DNA from: UBA2705 sp963977125
GTDB lineage: Bacteria > Pseudomonadota > Alphaproteobacteria > Micavibrionales > Micavibrionaceae
Direction: 5' to 3'
Length of the DNA stretch: 64,000 nt
NCBI GenBank assembly: GCA_963977125.1
Contig: CAXBNJ010000002.1
Span: forward strand, 62,001 to 126,000
Under the pieces are notes generated by a model. That model was given only the letters and a program-made list of their open reading frames with translations. It was not told the DNA's origin and did no database searches. Within the stretch, counting starts at the first letter, position 1. Each line of letters starts with the position of its first letter. Of this stretch, positions 52,420 through 61,945 are shown piece after piece. The translations under genes were made by a program, and so were the position numbers.

Positions 52420-52691
52420 GATTAATCCGTCACCCAGCTTGCTGCGACAAAGGGGTTTTAAAATTTATATTGAAGCTTCACACAGGAACGTGCAAACTAT
52501 AGCAATAATAACATGATGTGCGCTGCTCCACAATGGTTGAGAGCCCCCACAGAATAGGCCTTTATTAATAGAATTAGATGGGCTAAAAAAAACACCAAAT
52601 AATAAACACTACAAATATTAAGGTTTACTAAAGTATTCAAGCTTAGAATAGGGCATAATAGAGTACTAATACACGTTAATCAGGGATAGCA

Positions 52692-54782
52692 ATGATCAAA
52701 AACTCTTATATATTTAATGTTTCCGCGGAGCAAAACGCACATTTTGTGAACCCTGATGCGCATATGATACATTTTGACGGCGAAGACAAGCCCGCACAGC
52801 GCGCCTTTACATTTGCCGATATGTTCCAAGATATACAAGAAAGCGCCCCAAAATTCATCCATCACTTAATACAAATAAATACACAAACTCTCGGTGAAAA
52901 GAAAACATTAGAGGGGCTTAAAGAAATGTCGATAAGCGCTAACACCCCCGCATATATTAAAGAGCGCATTGAAGAATTTGATATAAAAGAAGCATCCGAA
53001 TATGTCAGTCAAATTTATCGCTTAAAAATCGATAATATCAAAGACTCATACACATTAGCCGAAGCCATATTAGATGATTGGATAGAGACCCAAAAAGGCA
53101 CACAAAAACTCTATGATTTCCCCGCTTTTCAAGACTATTATTTGCAGCACCCTTTAAACGTAAACGGCGTGCCTCTTGAAAAAGATAGCGGTAATGACAA
53201 TCGATTTTCTGTCGACGGCACTTTATTTCGCGTCTGCATAAAATCTCCTTATAGCGCTTTTAGTAAATTATTCAGCGATTATCAAACGCCAGAAACAGCT
53301 GATACGCCTTTTCACAAAGAACTTCTAACGGATTTACAGCGCGCACGTATTGCCAGTCCAGACTCTCAAATTCATGACTTCATAAGAGCCGCCTCTCACC
53401 ACAACCCTGAGAGCTTAATCCACGGAAACAGTGCGGATAATCTCGGCGCAACCCTTGAAGATAACCGCTTGATCGCGCCAAAGAAAATGACCGGCCATCG
53501 CGTCTTTTTCCAGAAATTTGCCCTTCCCACAACAAGCAGCAATCGAGGCTCAATTGTTGAACTGCAAATTTTACCGCAATCTATTATGAATGTGAATGAT
53601 ATCACCCATATTCTGATGGACAAAGCTGATGACTTATTAAATGTCAGTGAAACAACGTTAGAAGAACGTATGCACGCCAACTTTTTATATAATCTGTGCA
53701 GTCTCATTCATAAAGAATGCGCCGAGATAGGTGGCTTCCAAAAGCTCGTGGGTGAAAGGTTTCAACAAGAAACGAACATCTTAAACATGATGAAGGCGGA
53801 TCAGCGCAAAGAGGTCAATCGTCAAGTACACACGATCCAAAAAACAATCAACACAATATTAAATCGCATAAAAAATGGCCAAGACTACTCTGTGCAAGCC
53901 AAAGACCTGCTCAATCAAGCAGAAAATGCCGTGCATACATCCGTTGCAATATGGGCGCAAGCTGAAGAGCCGTTAAATAAAGTTTTTGATAAGCTTGATG
54001 AGCGCATCGAAAGACTCACTAATGACAAAAAAAAACATAGTAGTAAAGATTATCGAGAAGCCGCCATATTACAAGACTCTAAGCGGTTACTATATGAGCA
54101 AGCTATGGATACGCACATATTCTCAAAGTTAAACTTATCTCCGATGAAGCTTGTAGATACTCGCCCTTTATATGAGATTCTGTTTCACCATCCTGACCTT
54201 AACGAACACGTAGAAAACTTGGTTGATGTCATTGAAAAACAAGCGATCAATATAATTTTGGGTCACAAACCAAGTGCAGAGCCCATTATTAGCCATTCAT
54301 TAGGTTTAGTTAATCAGGAGTGCCGCAAACATGCGCCTGATAATAAAGCATTAAGCCATGTTTTAAACAAGTCAGCCGCAGCCACCAGCGCATACGCGCT
54401 TTATGACGACGCCCCTACCAATGACAAGAAGCACTACTCAAGCATCTTAAACAGCCGCAAGCATATTGATTTCTATGGCAATGCATTGACTCTTGGTAAA
54501 AATGCTGGTGATAGCTTTATTGGCGTGCAAGAAGACATCTTTGGTAATGCTAATTTTGCCGTTCAATATAAAAACGGCACATTACATCAGCTAGACCTTA
54601 GCCAACTACAAAGCAAGTTTACGCATAGCTATGAGAAGTTAAAAACGCCACGCATTGACGTACCTACCGATATACGTCGTAAAATCTCTGGTGAGATTCA
54701 AAATCTATCTGAGAAACAATGCGCAAAATATCATGAGGCGATCGTCAAAGGTGATACACCGCCTAAATACGGCCTTCTTTAA
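52692..54782 (+). CDS. large protein of unknown function, possible RelA/SpoT-type nucleotidyltransferase domain
   Basis: The product has 696 residues, with no signal peptide. Residues 172-182 (SVDGTLFRVCI), 266-273 (MTGHRVFF) and 287-293 (SIVELQI) resemble, in order, the D(x4)R, GYRxxH and ExQI elements of RelA/SpoT-like ppGpp synthetases, with a larger insert of about 50 residues between the first two. The following stretch (VNDITHILMDKADDL) fits the helix that comes next. The remainder is helical with a coiled coil at about 375-470. The Shine-Dalgarno is AGGGATAGC. Similarity is by eye and unconfirmed. Confidence 0.55.
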   Translation: MIKNSYIFNVSAEQNAHFVNPDAHMIHFDGEDKPAQRAFTFADMFQDIQESAPKFIHHLIQINTQTLGEKKTLEGLKEMSISANTPAYIKERIEEFDIKEASEYVSQIYRLKIDNIKDSYTLAEAILDDWIETQKGTQKLYDFPAFQDYYLQHPLNVNGVPLEKDSGNDNRFSVDGTLFRVCIKSPYSAFSKLFSDYQTPETADTPFHKELLTDLQRARIASPDSQIHDFIRAASHHNPESLIHGNSADNLGATLEDNRLIAPKKMTGHRVFFQKFALPTTSSNRGSIVELQILPQSIMNVNDITHILMDKADDLLNVSETTLEERMHANFLYNLCSLIHKECAEIGGFQKLVGERFQQETNILNMMKADQRKEVNRQVHTIQKTINTILNRIKNGQDYSVQAKDLLNQAENAVHTSVAIWAQAEEPLNKVFDKLDERIERLTNDKKKHSSKDYREAAILQDSKRLLYEQAMDTHIFSKLNLSPMKLVDTRPLYEILFHHPDLNEHVENLVDVIEKQAINIILGHKPSAEPIISHSLGLVNQECRKHAPDNKALSHVLNKSAAATSAYALYDDAPTNDKKHYSSILNSRKHIDFYGNALTLGKNAGDSFIGVQEDIFGNANFAVQYKNGTLHQLDLSQLQSKFTHSYEKLKTPRIDVPTDIRRKISGEIQNLSEKQCAKYHEAIVKGDTPPKYGLL

Positions 54783-55212
54783 ACACAGCTAAATAAATAG
54801 GGTTTATGTCGCATCTATATGCCTACCCTATACAGCCAGAACATAAGTTATAAATAATTGCCCCGAACCGTAAAGATACGATCCGGGGCTAGTTTGTGTG
54901 GGGAATGTCTAATAATAGTTTTGCACCACACCCAAAACCTGGCGCGGCCTATACTTAAATAGAAAGGAGACCTACGCAAACATATTATTAAAGCAAGCAA
55001 TTCTTAACATTAGGCAAAGTTAGAGTCAAATATTTTTTACCATAATTTACACATTTTTATCCTTATAAGTTGCATTAAAAAAACGTAAATTATTATTATC
55101 CCAATAAAAAGGGTGCCAACTTACGTAAAAGTAAACAGACACCCAAATTAATTATTATTATTATTTTTACTTAAATCGCGATTTATGGCTCAATTTAGAC
55201 AAGCCGAACAGG
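54783..55212. other. 430-bp intergenic region with hairpins
   Basis: No gene of normal size is present. Hairpins include GCCCCG (54860-54865) with CGGGGC (54884-54889). A second runs GTGTGG (about 54895) with CCACAC (about 54929). A GGGTG/CACCC stem at 55111-55144 reads as a terminator of the minus-strand TadD-like gene. An AAGGAG ribosome-site-like sequence at 54965 has no start codon after it. A microsatellite-like ATT run lies near 55150-55170. A structured small RNA is possible but not shown. Confidence 0.35.
55106..55144 (-). terminator. rho-independent terminator of the TadD-like gene
   Basis: On the minus strand, GGGTGTC at 55138-55144 pairs with GCACCC at 55111-55116 around an inner TTTAC/GTAA stem. 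TTTTTATT follows. It lies about 70 bp after the stop codon at 55213. Confidence 0.55.
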
Positions 55213-55935
55213 TCATTTTGGCTTTTTTAATGGCGTAGGAATAGCCGCCTGCTCAGGAAAATATTGCCCATTCCCTTCATTTAAAGCTCTAATAATCCGT
55301 AAATTACGCTCAATCTCTTTGCGGTCAGGCTCTAACGTTCTGGCACGCTCTAATATTGATATGGATTCATCAATATAGCCTTGTGTTGCAAGGTTAAGGG
55401 CCAGATTGTTCATGACGGGGACAGGATTACCTTCCCAATTGTCTAATGCTGCACGGAAAGCTTGCTCTGCATCTTTATAGCGGCTTAGACCATCAAGCGC
55501 TATACCACGTAAATGTAAAGCATAGCTATCTTTAGGCTTAAGCTCTAAAGCATCATCAGCGAAAATCTCAGCTTCGCTATACTCACCTTTGGCCAATTTA
55601 ATCGCTGCAAATTCAGAATAGGCAAAATGCGGGCTTCCGCTATCCGTCGCGAAAATATTCAAAACAGCCTCAGCTTTATCGAGCTGACCTTGCTTTCTTA
55701 GAACACGCGCATATTCAGTTGCCGCTTTGGCGCTGCTTGGGTTTTGCTTATAAATACGACCATACATCGCCGCTTCTTCGGCTGGGTCCTTTATTGAAGC
55801 ACCACGCTTACCGGCACGTTCCAACGCCTTATCGACTTGCGGATTACTGCCCGTATTGGTGGTTGTGCAGCCGACAACAAGAACGGAGGCCGCGCCCAAC
55901 ATGAGTAACGTCGTTTTATTCAGAGTAAAGTTCAT
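55213..55935 (-). CDS. TPR-repeat lipoprotein, TadD-like
   Basis: The product has 240 residues, with a lipoprotein signal ending LVVGC at Cys23. TPR repeats span about 55-220 (SSAKAATEYARVLRKQGQLDKAEAVL, SYALHLRGIALDGLSRYKDAEQAF, YIDESISILERARTLEPD), the TadD style. TadD supports Tad pilus assembly. Here it lies next to a stand-alone secretin N-terminal domain protein, and both occur without other tad genes. AGAAGGGC precedes the ATG. Confidence 0.75.
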   Translation of the reverse strand: MNFTLNKTTLLMLGAASVLVVGCTTTNTGSNPQVDKALERAGKRGASIKDPAEEAAMYGRIYKQNPSSAKAATEYARVLRKQGQLDKAEAVLNIFATDSGSPHFAYSEFAAIKLAKGEYSEAEIFADDALELKPKDSYALHLRGIALDGLSRYKDAEQAFRAALDNWEGNPVPVMNNLALNLATQGYIDESISILERARTLEPDRKEIERNLRIIRALNEGNGQYFPEQAAIPTPLKKPK

Positions 55936-56004
55936 AGTAAAAAAGCCCTTCTTGACTTAAAACAGGCACCGGATGCCTCAATATATTTCGTTATTACAGA
56001 CCAC

Positions 56005-56637
56005 TTATTGTGGCACAGATTCAGACGCATCAGATAAATCATCTGGCGTGTTACTCTCATCACGAGAGCGCCCACCGTCATCATCCTCATTACCTCTTGC
56101 CTTCTCATTCACGTTTATACGTTCATCATTAGAGTAATCGTAAACGATGTGACATGAATCTGGGCAGTAATAAATTGACTGAAATGCACAAAGCTCATCA
56201 TCCGCTGCACAGGAGCGTCTTACACGCACATAATCTTGCGGCGGCGTACCGACAATAACGCGCTTTTCCAATATAGTATTACCATCAGAATCAAGCGCTC
56301 TAAAGAATGTCGCTCCAGGTTGCAAAGGCATTAAAATTAGAGTATTTCGTGAATCCGGAAAAATATTCAAAAATAAATCATTACCAATAAGAATATTGCT
56401 GGCTTCTTGATCTAGCTTTAGAACCAATGGGCGGTCTGTACGCATTCTTATCACATCATCAGCCACTGGGTCATTTTGCTTTTCACCAAGGCTCTGCGTT
56501 AGCGCTTTGTCATCAGTAATCGCAATCATTTTCTCAGCGGCGTGCACCGAACCGAAGCTCAACGCAAGATAAGCGCAGCTCAAAACAACAAGGGAGCAAC
56601 GCCACATACGCGACACATCAAACGAAAAAAAAACCAT
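56005..56637 (-). CDS. stand-alone pilus-secretin N-terminal (CpaC/RcpA-type) domain protein
   Basis: The product has 210 residues, with a signal peptide (YLALSFGSVHAAE). Residues 60-125 (DRPLVLKLDQEASNILIGND, QPGATFFRALDSDGN) match the N-terminal domain of CpaC/RcpA secretins (PF13629 type), but no secretin domain follows. The C-terminal part has four close cysteines (RRSCAADDELC, YYCPDSC) and an acidic tail. It sits 69 bp upstream of the TadD-like gene on the same strand, presumably one operon. AGAGATTG precedes the ATG. Confidence 0.7.
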   Translation of the reverse strand: MVFFSFDVSRMWRCSLVVLSCAYLALSFGSVHAAEKMIAITDDKALTQSLGEKQNDPVADDVIRMRTDRPLVLKLDQEASNILIGNDLFLNIFPDSRNTLILMPLQPGATFFRALDSDGNTILEKRVIVGTPPQDYVRVRRSCAADDELCAFQSIYYCPDSCHIVYDYSNDERINVNEKARGNEDDDGGRSRDESNTPDDLSDASESVPQ

Positions 56638-56976
56638 ATCAATCTCTACTTTTCATGAAAAAACATAAGAATTTATAATATTAGTTTATATGATTTCCAC
56701 CGTTATTGCATCTCGTTTTTTATTTTTATTTTTACCCGCCCTCATTTAACCAAAATAAAACATGTGCCGCAAAGAGCCAAAACATAGAAAATATATAGAA
56801 AAGAGCTAAATTAGCTTTAATAGTCAAAAAATTATGTTACTATAAATACACAAGCAATTATCAAATCCGCTCATTTTGGATATGGTTGCTTTGTACCCAC
56901 CTATAAAGTGCTTCTATTTCAATGGCATGATATTCCGTATTTCTTTAGTGAGGTTTTATTTAAATAAAGTATTTTT
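56638..56976. other. 339-bp AT-rich region between divergent genes
   Basis: This holds the upstream regions of the Pil_N-type gene (minus) and the 876-residue gene (plus). An inverted repeat AGCTAA-A-TTAGCT occurs at 56804-56816, and AT-rich runs could support promoters. I see no convincing -35/-10 pair and no further gene. Confidence 0.35.
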
Positions 56977-59607
56977 ATGCGTTTTAATTATAATAAAAGC
57001 CATCGGCTCAAACCGAAAATTAGACTAGCTTTATTAGCTGCAACGACATTAGCCGTTTTTGCAAGTCCCGCCGCTTACGCACAATCAGAAGGTAATACTG
57101 CGCAAATATATAACCCCACTTCACCATGGCAGGTCACGGATGGCGCAATGGCGCCAAATCCTAGCTGTATGATGCAGCGCAATTATGCCTCGAATATTCA
57201 TGTCGTAATAAAATCTGACATTACAGGTAAAGCGCAGCTGCTCATAGATAACATCCCTGAATACCACGGGAGCACACTAGCGCAAATTAGTTTCGGCGCA
57301 CAAATACTGCCTAAAGGTGGCCATTTTTCAAACAATCAAATTTTAGCGCCCATTGGCCTCGCCAATGCTGAATTAGCAGCCCTTTATCAAGCCGAAACTA
57401 TTGATGTCACCTTTAGTAACGCCTCAGCAATAAAGCTACCGGCACAATCAACAGCCATAGCAGAAGCACAAATGGGGCTTTGCGTTGACCTGATTGCCGA
57501 ATTGACCAGCATGCAAAAAGAACCCCGCGTTAGTGCAAAGATCGCAGCGCCCGTGCGCGCGCCCCTGCCACCCCCCGATAGCGTTGAGGCCAGCGCCCCC
57601 ATAGAATTAACGCCCTCCGCCCCCGAAATACCGAGCGCAATAGAACCTTTATTAGAGGTTACCGATTTAATAAGCGAAACAATCAAAGCTGAACCACTAA
57701 GCGAACCTGCTTTAGATGCTATAAACAACATCGCAGAAATCGACAACGCTACCCTCCCTGAAGACATACCGAGCAAACCTCTAAATGAGGCGGCTAAGCC
57801 ACAAGAAACACGCTTAGACGACGTCATTAATCAGGCCTTAGAAAAAAGCCTTGATCAAGAGACAGACGTAAATATAGCTCAAGCGCCAATAAAAATTGAC
57901 GAGCAAGCCTCTCCTGTTAAGAATGCCCCTACCCTTGATGATGCCCTAGAGGAGGCACTCAACACTGAGGCGCTCATATCTGATGCTCCAGCACAAAGCG
58001 CCACTATAAGTGACAATGGTGCCACAAGCCTCACACAAGAGCCTGCTGAAGTTATGGGCGTTGAAGACACGGCCATGGCTGACACATTACAAGCCATCGA
58101 GAATTTTGGCGTAGAAAGCGCCCTAAACGAAACCACCGCACCCGCTTCACAAATCGATACGCAAACCGACATAATGAGCGATGCTGACATCCTATCCGCT
58201 TTAGAAAACAATATAGGCGCTGATACAGAGACACAAAACTGGGTAGAGAGCGCGGTATCAACCGATTTACCACTTGATGATCTAACCATGCTCGGTGACG
58301 CAACCGCCCCCGCTTTAGACGCAGCAAATATGAGCATATCAGACGAAGATATATTAGCGCTTGCCACCAAAGAGGAAGATTCACCAAGCACGGCAGCATC
58401 GACCTCCGTACAAAGCGAAGCTGCTATGTTGATGGGCGAAGAAGAGTTATTCGCTGATGACAGCAGCATAGAAATTGCCACTGAAGACTCGATCACCACT
58501 GAAGACGATCAAGACCTTGTCGATGATTTCGCCAATGAAGACTTTAGCGATGAAGAACTTCTGGCCTTGCTTGATAATCCAGACGCCTTATCTGATAATT
58601 TCGCCGAAGCTTTGATTGAAGAAGATTTTGTGCAAGTCAAACCTATGGATGGCATTCGTGACATGATCGGTCTTGGCACGCCGGCTGAGCTTGAATATCG
58701 TAAAGTCCCATGGTTAATGGAAGAAGACATTGATAGCCAGTGGAAAGAAAAAGTAAAATTACTTGAGCGTGAAAAAGAAAAATTACGCCTACGCCTCGCT
58801 GATTCAAATTCAAACCCTATTGCTCACCTTATCTCAAGCAAGCGTAACAAGCGTACGCAAGAAGAGTTGGTTGAAAAAATCCAAGCGCTTGAAGCTGAAA
58901 ATAAAAAGCTTAAAAGCGGCCTTGTGCTGAGCCAAAACGCTGAAGAATTTGCCAATGGTGAATTAAACCTAAAAGACCCAAACACAAAAATGCGTTTAGG
59001 CTCTGCTCAGCCAAGCGAAGTTGACCTTATTGATCAGAAGATTGACCGTGAGCTAGATTCATTAGAAACGCGTATGGATTCCTTCTTAAAAGGCATGGGC
59101 GAAGATTATGCCTTGGCTAATGCGGATAAAGTATCCCCGTTAAGCAGCTCTTCTCTCACGCAAGATATCATCAATATACTTAAAGCCGGTTATGTGGTTG
59201 ACCCTGATGCATTAAGCATCCGTGCCTACAGACATAAATCGACGGGCACAGCGGTCACAGCATGGGAAGCTGGCGATTTACAGGGCCGCGCTGAGCGCAG
59301 TGTATTACCACCGAATTCTGATTTTACAGCTTATGTTGACCGCTTCTTAAATGCTGCGCAAATGCGCTGTAAAGGCAACTTTACTGCCGTACCCGATACA
59401 AGCACACGTAACTTGAGAAGCCTTGATATACACTGTAACGATGGCGCAATAGGCCAACGCTCCTCTGTTTTATTCATACGTCACGGTGCAATCATTACAG
59501 CCATAGCCACAACGACCACCCTTCCCAAAGGGGATGCCGATTATTTGCGCGATATTCGTAAGCGTATAATCGAAGGGGTCCGTGCCATGGATTTAAAGAA
59601 AACGTAG
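56977..59607 (+). CDS. exported 876-residue acidic protein of unknown function
   Basis: Signal peptide 1-36 (LLAATTLAVFASPAAYAQ). Residues 60-175 or so are a globular domain. A 350-residue acidic, Pro/Ala/Glu/Asp-rich region follows, with recurring SDxDILAL-type motifs (401-408, 455-462, 524-531), then a coiled coil (about 585-640) and a C-terminal globular domain (about 730-870). No RTX repeats are present. It is 64 bp upstream of the HlyD-type adaptor and on the same strand, so it may be part of the type I secretion apparatus. The weak ribosome site is TAAAGTATTTTT. Confidence 0.72.
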   Translation: MRFNYNKSHRLKPKIRLALLAATTLAVFASPAAYAQSEGNTAQIYNPTSPWQVTDGAMAPNPSCMMQRNYASNIHVVIKSDITGKAQLLIDNIPEYHGSTLAQISFGAQILPKGGHFSNNQILAPIGLANAELAALYQAETIDVTFSNASAIKLPAQSTAIAEAQMGLCVDLIAELTSMQKEPRVSAKIAAPVRAPLPPPDSVEASAPIELTPSAPEIPSAIEPLLEVTDLISETIKAEPLSEPALDAINNIAEIDNATLPEDIPSKPLNEAAKPQETRLDDVINQALEKSLDQETDVNIAQAPIKIDEQASPVKNAPTLDDALEEALNTEALISDAPAQSATISDNGATSLTQEPAEVMGVEDTAMADTLQAIENFGVESALNETTAPASQIDTQTDIMSDADILSALENNIGADTETQNWVESAVSTDLPLDDLTMLGDATAPALDAANMSISDEDILALATKEEDSPSTAASTSVQSEAAMLMGEEELFADDSSIEIATEDSITTEDDQDLVDDFANEDFSDEELLALLDNPDALSDNFAEALIEEDFVQVKPMDGIRDMIGLGTPAELEYRKVPWLMEEDIDSQWKEKVKLLEREKEKLRLRLADSNSNPIAHLISSKRNKRTQEELVEKIQALEAENKKLKSGLVLSQNAEEFANGELNLKDPNTKMRLGSAQPSEVDLIDQKIDRELDSLETRMDSFLKGMGEDYALANADKVSPLSSSSLTQDIINILKAGYVVDPDALSIRAYRHKSTGTAVTAWEAGDLQGRAERSVLPPNSDFTAYVDRFLNAAQMRCKGNFTAVPDTSTRNLRSLDIHCNDGAIGQRSSVLFIRHGAIITAIATTTTLPKGDADYLRDIRKRIIEGVRAMDLKKT

Positions 59608-59671
59608 CTATCACTTTTAAAAAACATATACGCGCGTAAACTCAATACTATTACTTAAGGTCAATGATTAA

Positions 59672-60949
59672 ATGTCGGTTTTCGATTTGCATAAATCAGC
59701 TTCATGGAATTACCGCCCCGTCTTCTTTTTGGCGATGCTTTCATTTATTCTATTTCTTGTCTGGGCGAGCCAGTCAGAAGTTGATCAATATGTGCGCGGT
59801 CAAGGTCGCGTCATCACCCCCGGTAAAAATAAGAATATTCAGCATTATGAAGGTGGTATCCTCACGGATATATTAGTGCGCGAAGGCCAGCACGTCAGCA
59901 GTGGTGATGTCTTATTCATGGTTACAAACCAATCCGCGGAATCGGATCTTGAAGAGACCTATGTCCGCATTAACGCCCTGCAATTACGCATGGCACGCCT
60001 CAATGCCGAGCGCATGGCACAAGACACGATTAACTTCCCTGGTGATATAGCTAAAAAAATGCCGAGCTTAGTGACCAATGAAATGGCGCTATTCCAATCC
60101 AATAAAAGACAGCGCGGCGACCAAATTAACGGCCTGGAAGAAAAAGCCAATCAAAAGAAACTGAAGCTTATAGACCTCAAGACTCAGTATGAAGACTTGA
60201 CCAAAGAAATGAATATCGCCCAAAAACAATTCCGCATTAACCAGCGCCTATTGAAAAGCGGCGCGGTATCAGAAACACGCTACCTTGATTCAAAAAGCAA
60301 GGTCAGTAATTTCAACACCCGCCTATCATCAATCCGTCAAAAAATTCCTATTACAGAAGCTGAACTCAAAGAATTTGAAGCCAATATCCAAGAAACTATG
60401 CGCAAAAATGAAGGCGAAGTTCTTGATGAGATCAGCAATGTTAAAGTCGAAATTCAACAATTAGAAGAGCGCATAAAAACGCAATTCGATAAAGTTAAGC
60501 GTACCGCAATTCTCTCGCCCGATGATGGCGAGATTGTCACCGTCTATTATAATACAATTGGCGGCACAATTCGCAGCGGTGACGTTATCGCTGAACTTGC
60601 GCCAACGGATAAAGAGTTAATCGTTGAGGCACGTATATCAACATCAGATCGCGGTAAATTATGGGTCGGCCTAGCCGCCAACATTAAAATCACAGCTTAT
60701 GATTATTCAATATATGGCAGCCTAGAAGGCCGCGTTGAAGCGATTAGTGCTGACAGCTTACTTGATGAAAACGGCCGCAGCTATTACCGCGTACGCATTA
60801 GCTTAAGCCAACAGCAAATCCGTGAAAACATGCCGATACGTGCAGGTATGCAGACTGAAGTTAATATTTTGACGGGTAAGAAACGCGTAATGGACATCAT
60901 TCTTAACCCATTAAAGCGTAATTTTGACAATGCGTTGGGCGCGACTTAA
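59672..60949 (+). CDS. type I secretion membrane fusion protein (HlyD/LapC family)
   Basis: This 425-residue periplasmic adaptor links the ABC exporter to an outer-membrane channel. It has one membrane helix (17-33, VFFLAMLSFILFLVW). A lipoyl/beta-barrel segment follows (QYVRGQGRVITPGKNKNIQHYEGG), then a long coiled coil (about 100-280) and the C-terminal beta-barrel (RTAILSPDDGEIVTVYYN). AAGG precedes the ATG. It is the natural partner of the ABC transporter at 50236-52419 although 7 kb apart. Confidence 0.9.
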   Translation: MSVFDLHKSASWNYRPVFFLAMLSFILFLVWASQSEVDQYVRGQGRVITPGKNKNIQHYEGGILTDILVREGQHVSSGDVLFMVTNQSAESDLEETYVRINALQLRMARLNAERMAQDTINFPGDIAKKMPSLVTNEMALFQSNKRQRGDQINGLEEKANQKKLKLIDLKTQYEDLTKEMNIAQKQFRINQRLLKSGAVSETRYLDSKSKVSNFNTRLSSIRQKIPITEAELKEFEANIQETMRKNEGEVLDEISNVKVEIQQLEERIKTQFDKVKRTAILSPDDGEIVTVYYNTIGGTIRSGDVIAELAPTDKELIVEARISTSDRGKLWVGLAANIKITAYDYSIYGSLEGRVEAISADSLLDENGRSYYRVRISLSQQQIRENMPIRAGMQTEVNILTGKKRVMDIILNPLKRNFDNALGAT

Positions 60950-60960
60950 GCCGTATAAAA

Positions 60961-61899
60961 TCATATTTTAAAATGAGAAAGACCAAGCGCGTCAAGATAA
61001 GATGCCACGAGTTCTGTCTCATTTAAGCCAATATCCTGCTCATTATGCTCATCAATAAGCCTAACATTCTCATCGCCAACAGCTTCATAGCGCAAAAGCG
61101 TCGAGACCTCTATGTTTTCATCCGCGACCCTATTATTAGAGCATGGGGAGAGGTCGATATTCAAGACTTCAGCCCCTCTTTCATTAAACAGCGCTGTTAA
61201 ACTATCTTCTACTCTATATTCATTATCACCTGCAAGGTGCTTAAATCCCGCAAATTGTAAGGCTATCCGTGGGCTATAGCGTTGAACAAAGCGGTCTAAT
61301 GTGTTCACCATAAAGTGGTTACGAATTTTCATGCCAAGCGGTAACACAGTGGATATAAAATCATCCTCTACACCCAACGCATCAACAAGCTCTTTGGTCG
61401 CGCTGTCTTGTAATTCTATTTCATCAAACGCATTACAGGAGGCGTCATTAAATAACGGCTTAATTTTCTGATCAATACGTTGATGTGCCAAGTAATTAAA
61501 TAATATCTTTCGAGAATATACGGCTTCTGGTGCTTCGAAATTAGCGAATGCAAATTCTGCGCTGTCATACCAATAAGAAAGTGGCGCCTGATTATAAATA
61601 TAATCTTCCATACCCTCTTTCTCGAGGTAATCATGGTCAAGCTCTAACGCGGACACAACCCCACCGTCATGATCTTTTAACAGCTCCATCAACACGACAT
61701 GGTGTAAATATTCAAGCGGGTTTAGATGCGTCTCACCAATAAGAACAATAAGCGGCTCATCTCTACGCCCTTGCGTGTCGAGTGATTGACGCTTTGCGGC
61801 TATGGCGTGATAGCTCGACAAAACACAGCCTGAAAAATGTGCCATCTGCGGTGCACCAGAAGATAGTTTTTTAAGCTGTTTAAGGAGTTTATTACTCAT
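60961..61899 (-). CDS. TIKI/ChaN-like protein (paralog 1)
   Basis: This 312-residue protein shows the GExH motif (GETH, 55-58), an acidic LEL (SALELDHDYLE), IRNHFM (residues about 195-205) and GFKH, in the order seen in the ChaN/TIKI/EreA hydrolase group. It is a paralog of the next gene. There is no signal peptide. In known relatives the motifs bind metal or haem; the substrate here is not known. The ribosome site is weak. Confidence 0.68.
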   Translation of the reverse strand: MSNKLLKQLKKLSSGAPQMAHFSGCVLSSYHAIAAKRQSLDTQGRRDEPLIVLIGETHLNPLEYLHHVVLMELLKDHDGGVVSALELDHDYLEKEGMEDYIYNQAPLSYWYDSAEFAFANFEAPEAVYSRKILFNYLAHQRIDQKIKPLFNDASCNAFDEIELQDSATKELVDALGVEDDFISTVLPLGMKIRNHFMVNTLDRFVQRYSPRIALQFAGFKHLAGDNEYRVEDSLTALFNERGAEVLNIDLSPCSNNRVADENIEVSTLLRYEAVGDENVRLIDEHNEQDIGLNETELVASYLDALGLSHFKI

Positions 61900-61945
61900 A
61901 TACTTTATTGTGCCTCAGGCTAAATACTTAAATTGTCTCTACCGT

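Noticed and set aside
54860..54889. Terminator of the 52692 gene
   Set aside because: The GCCCCG/CGGGGC hairpin has no T run after it, so it is listed only as a hairpin.
56977..59607. RTX substrate of the type I exporter
   Set aside because: No GGxGxD repeats are present; the protein has a Sec signal peptide, which type I substrates do not have.
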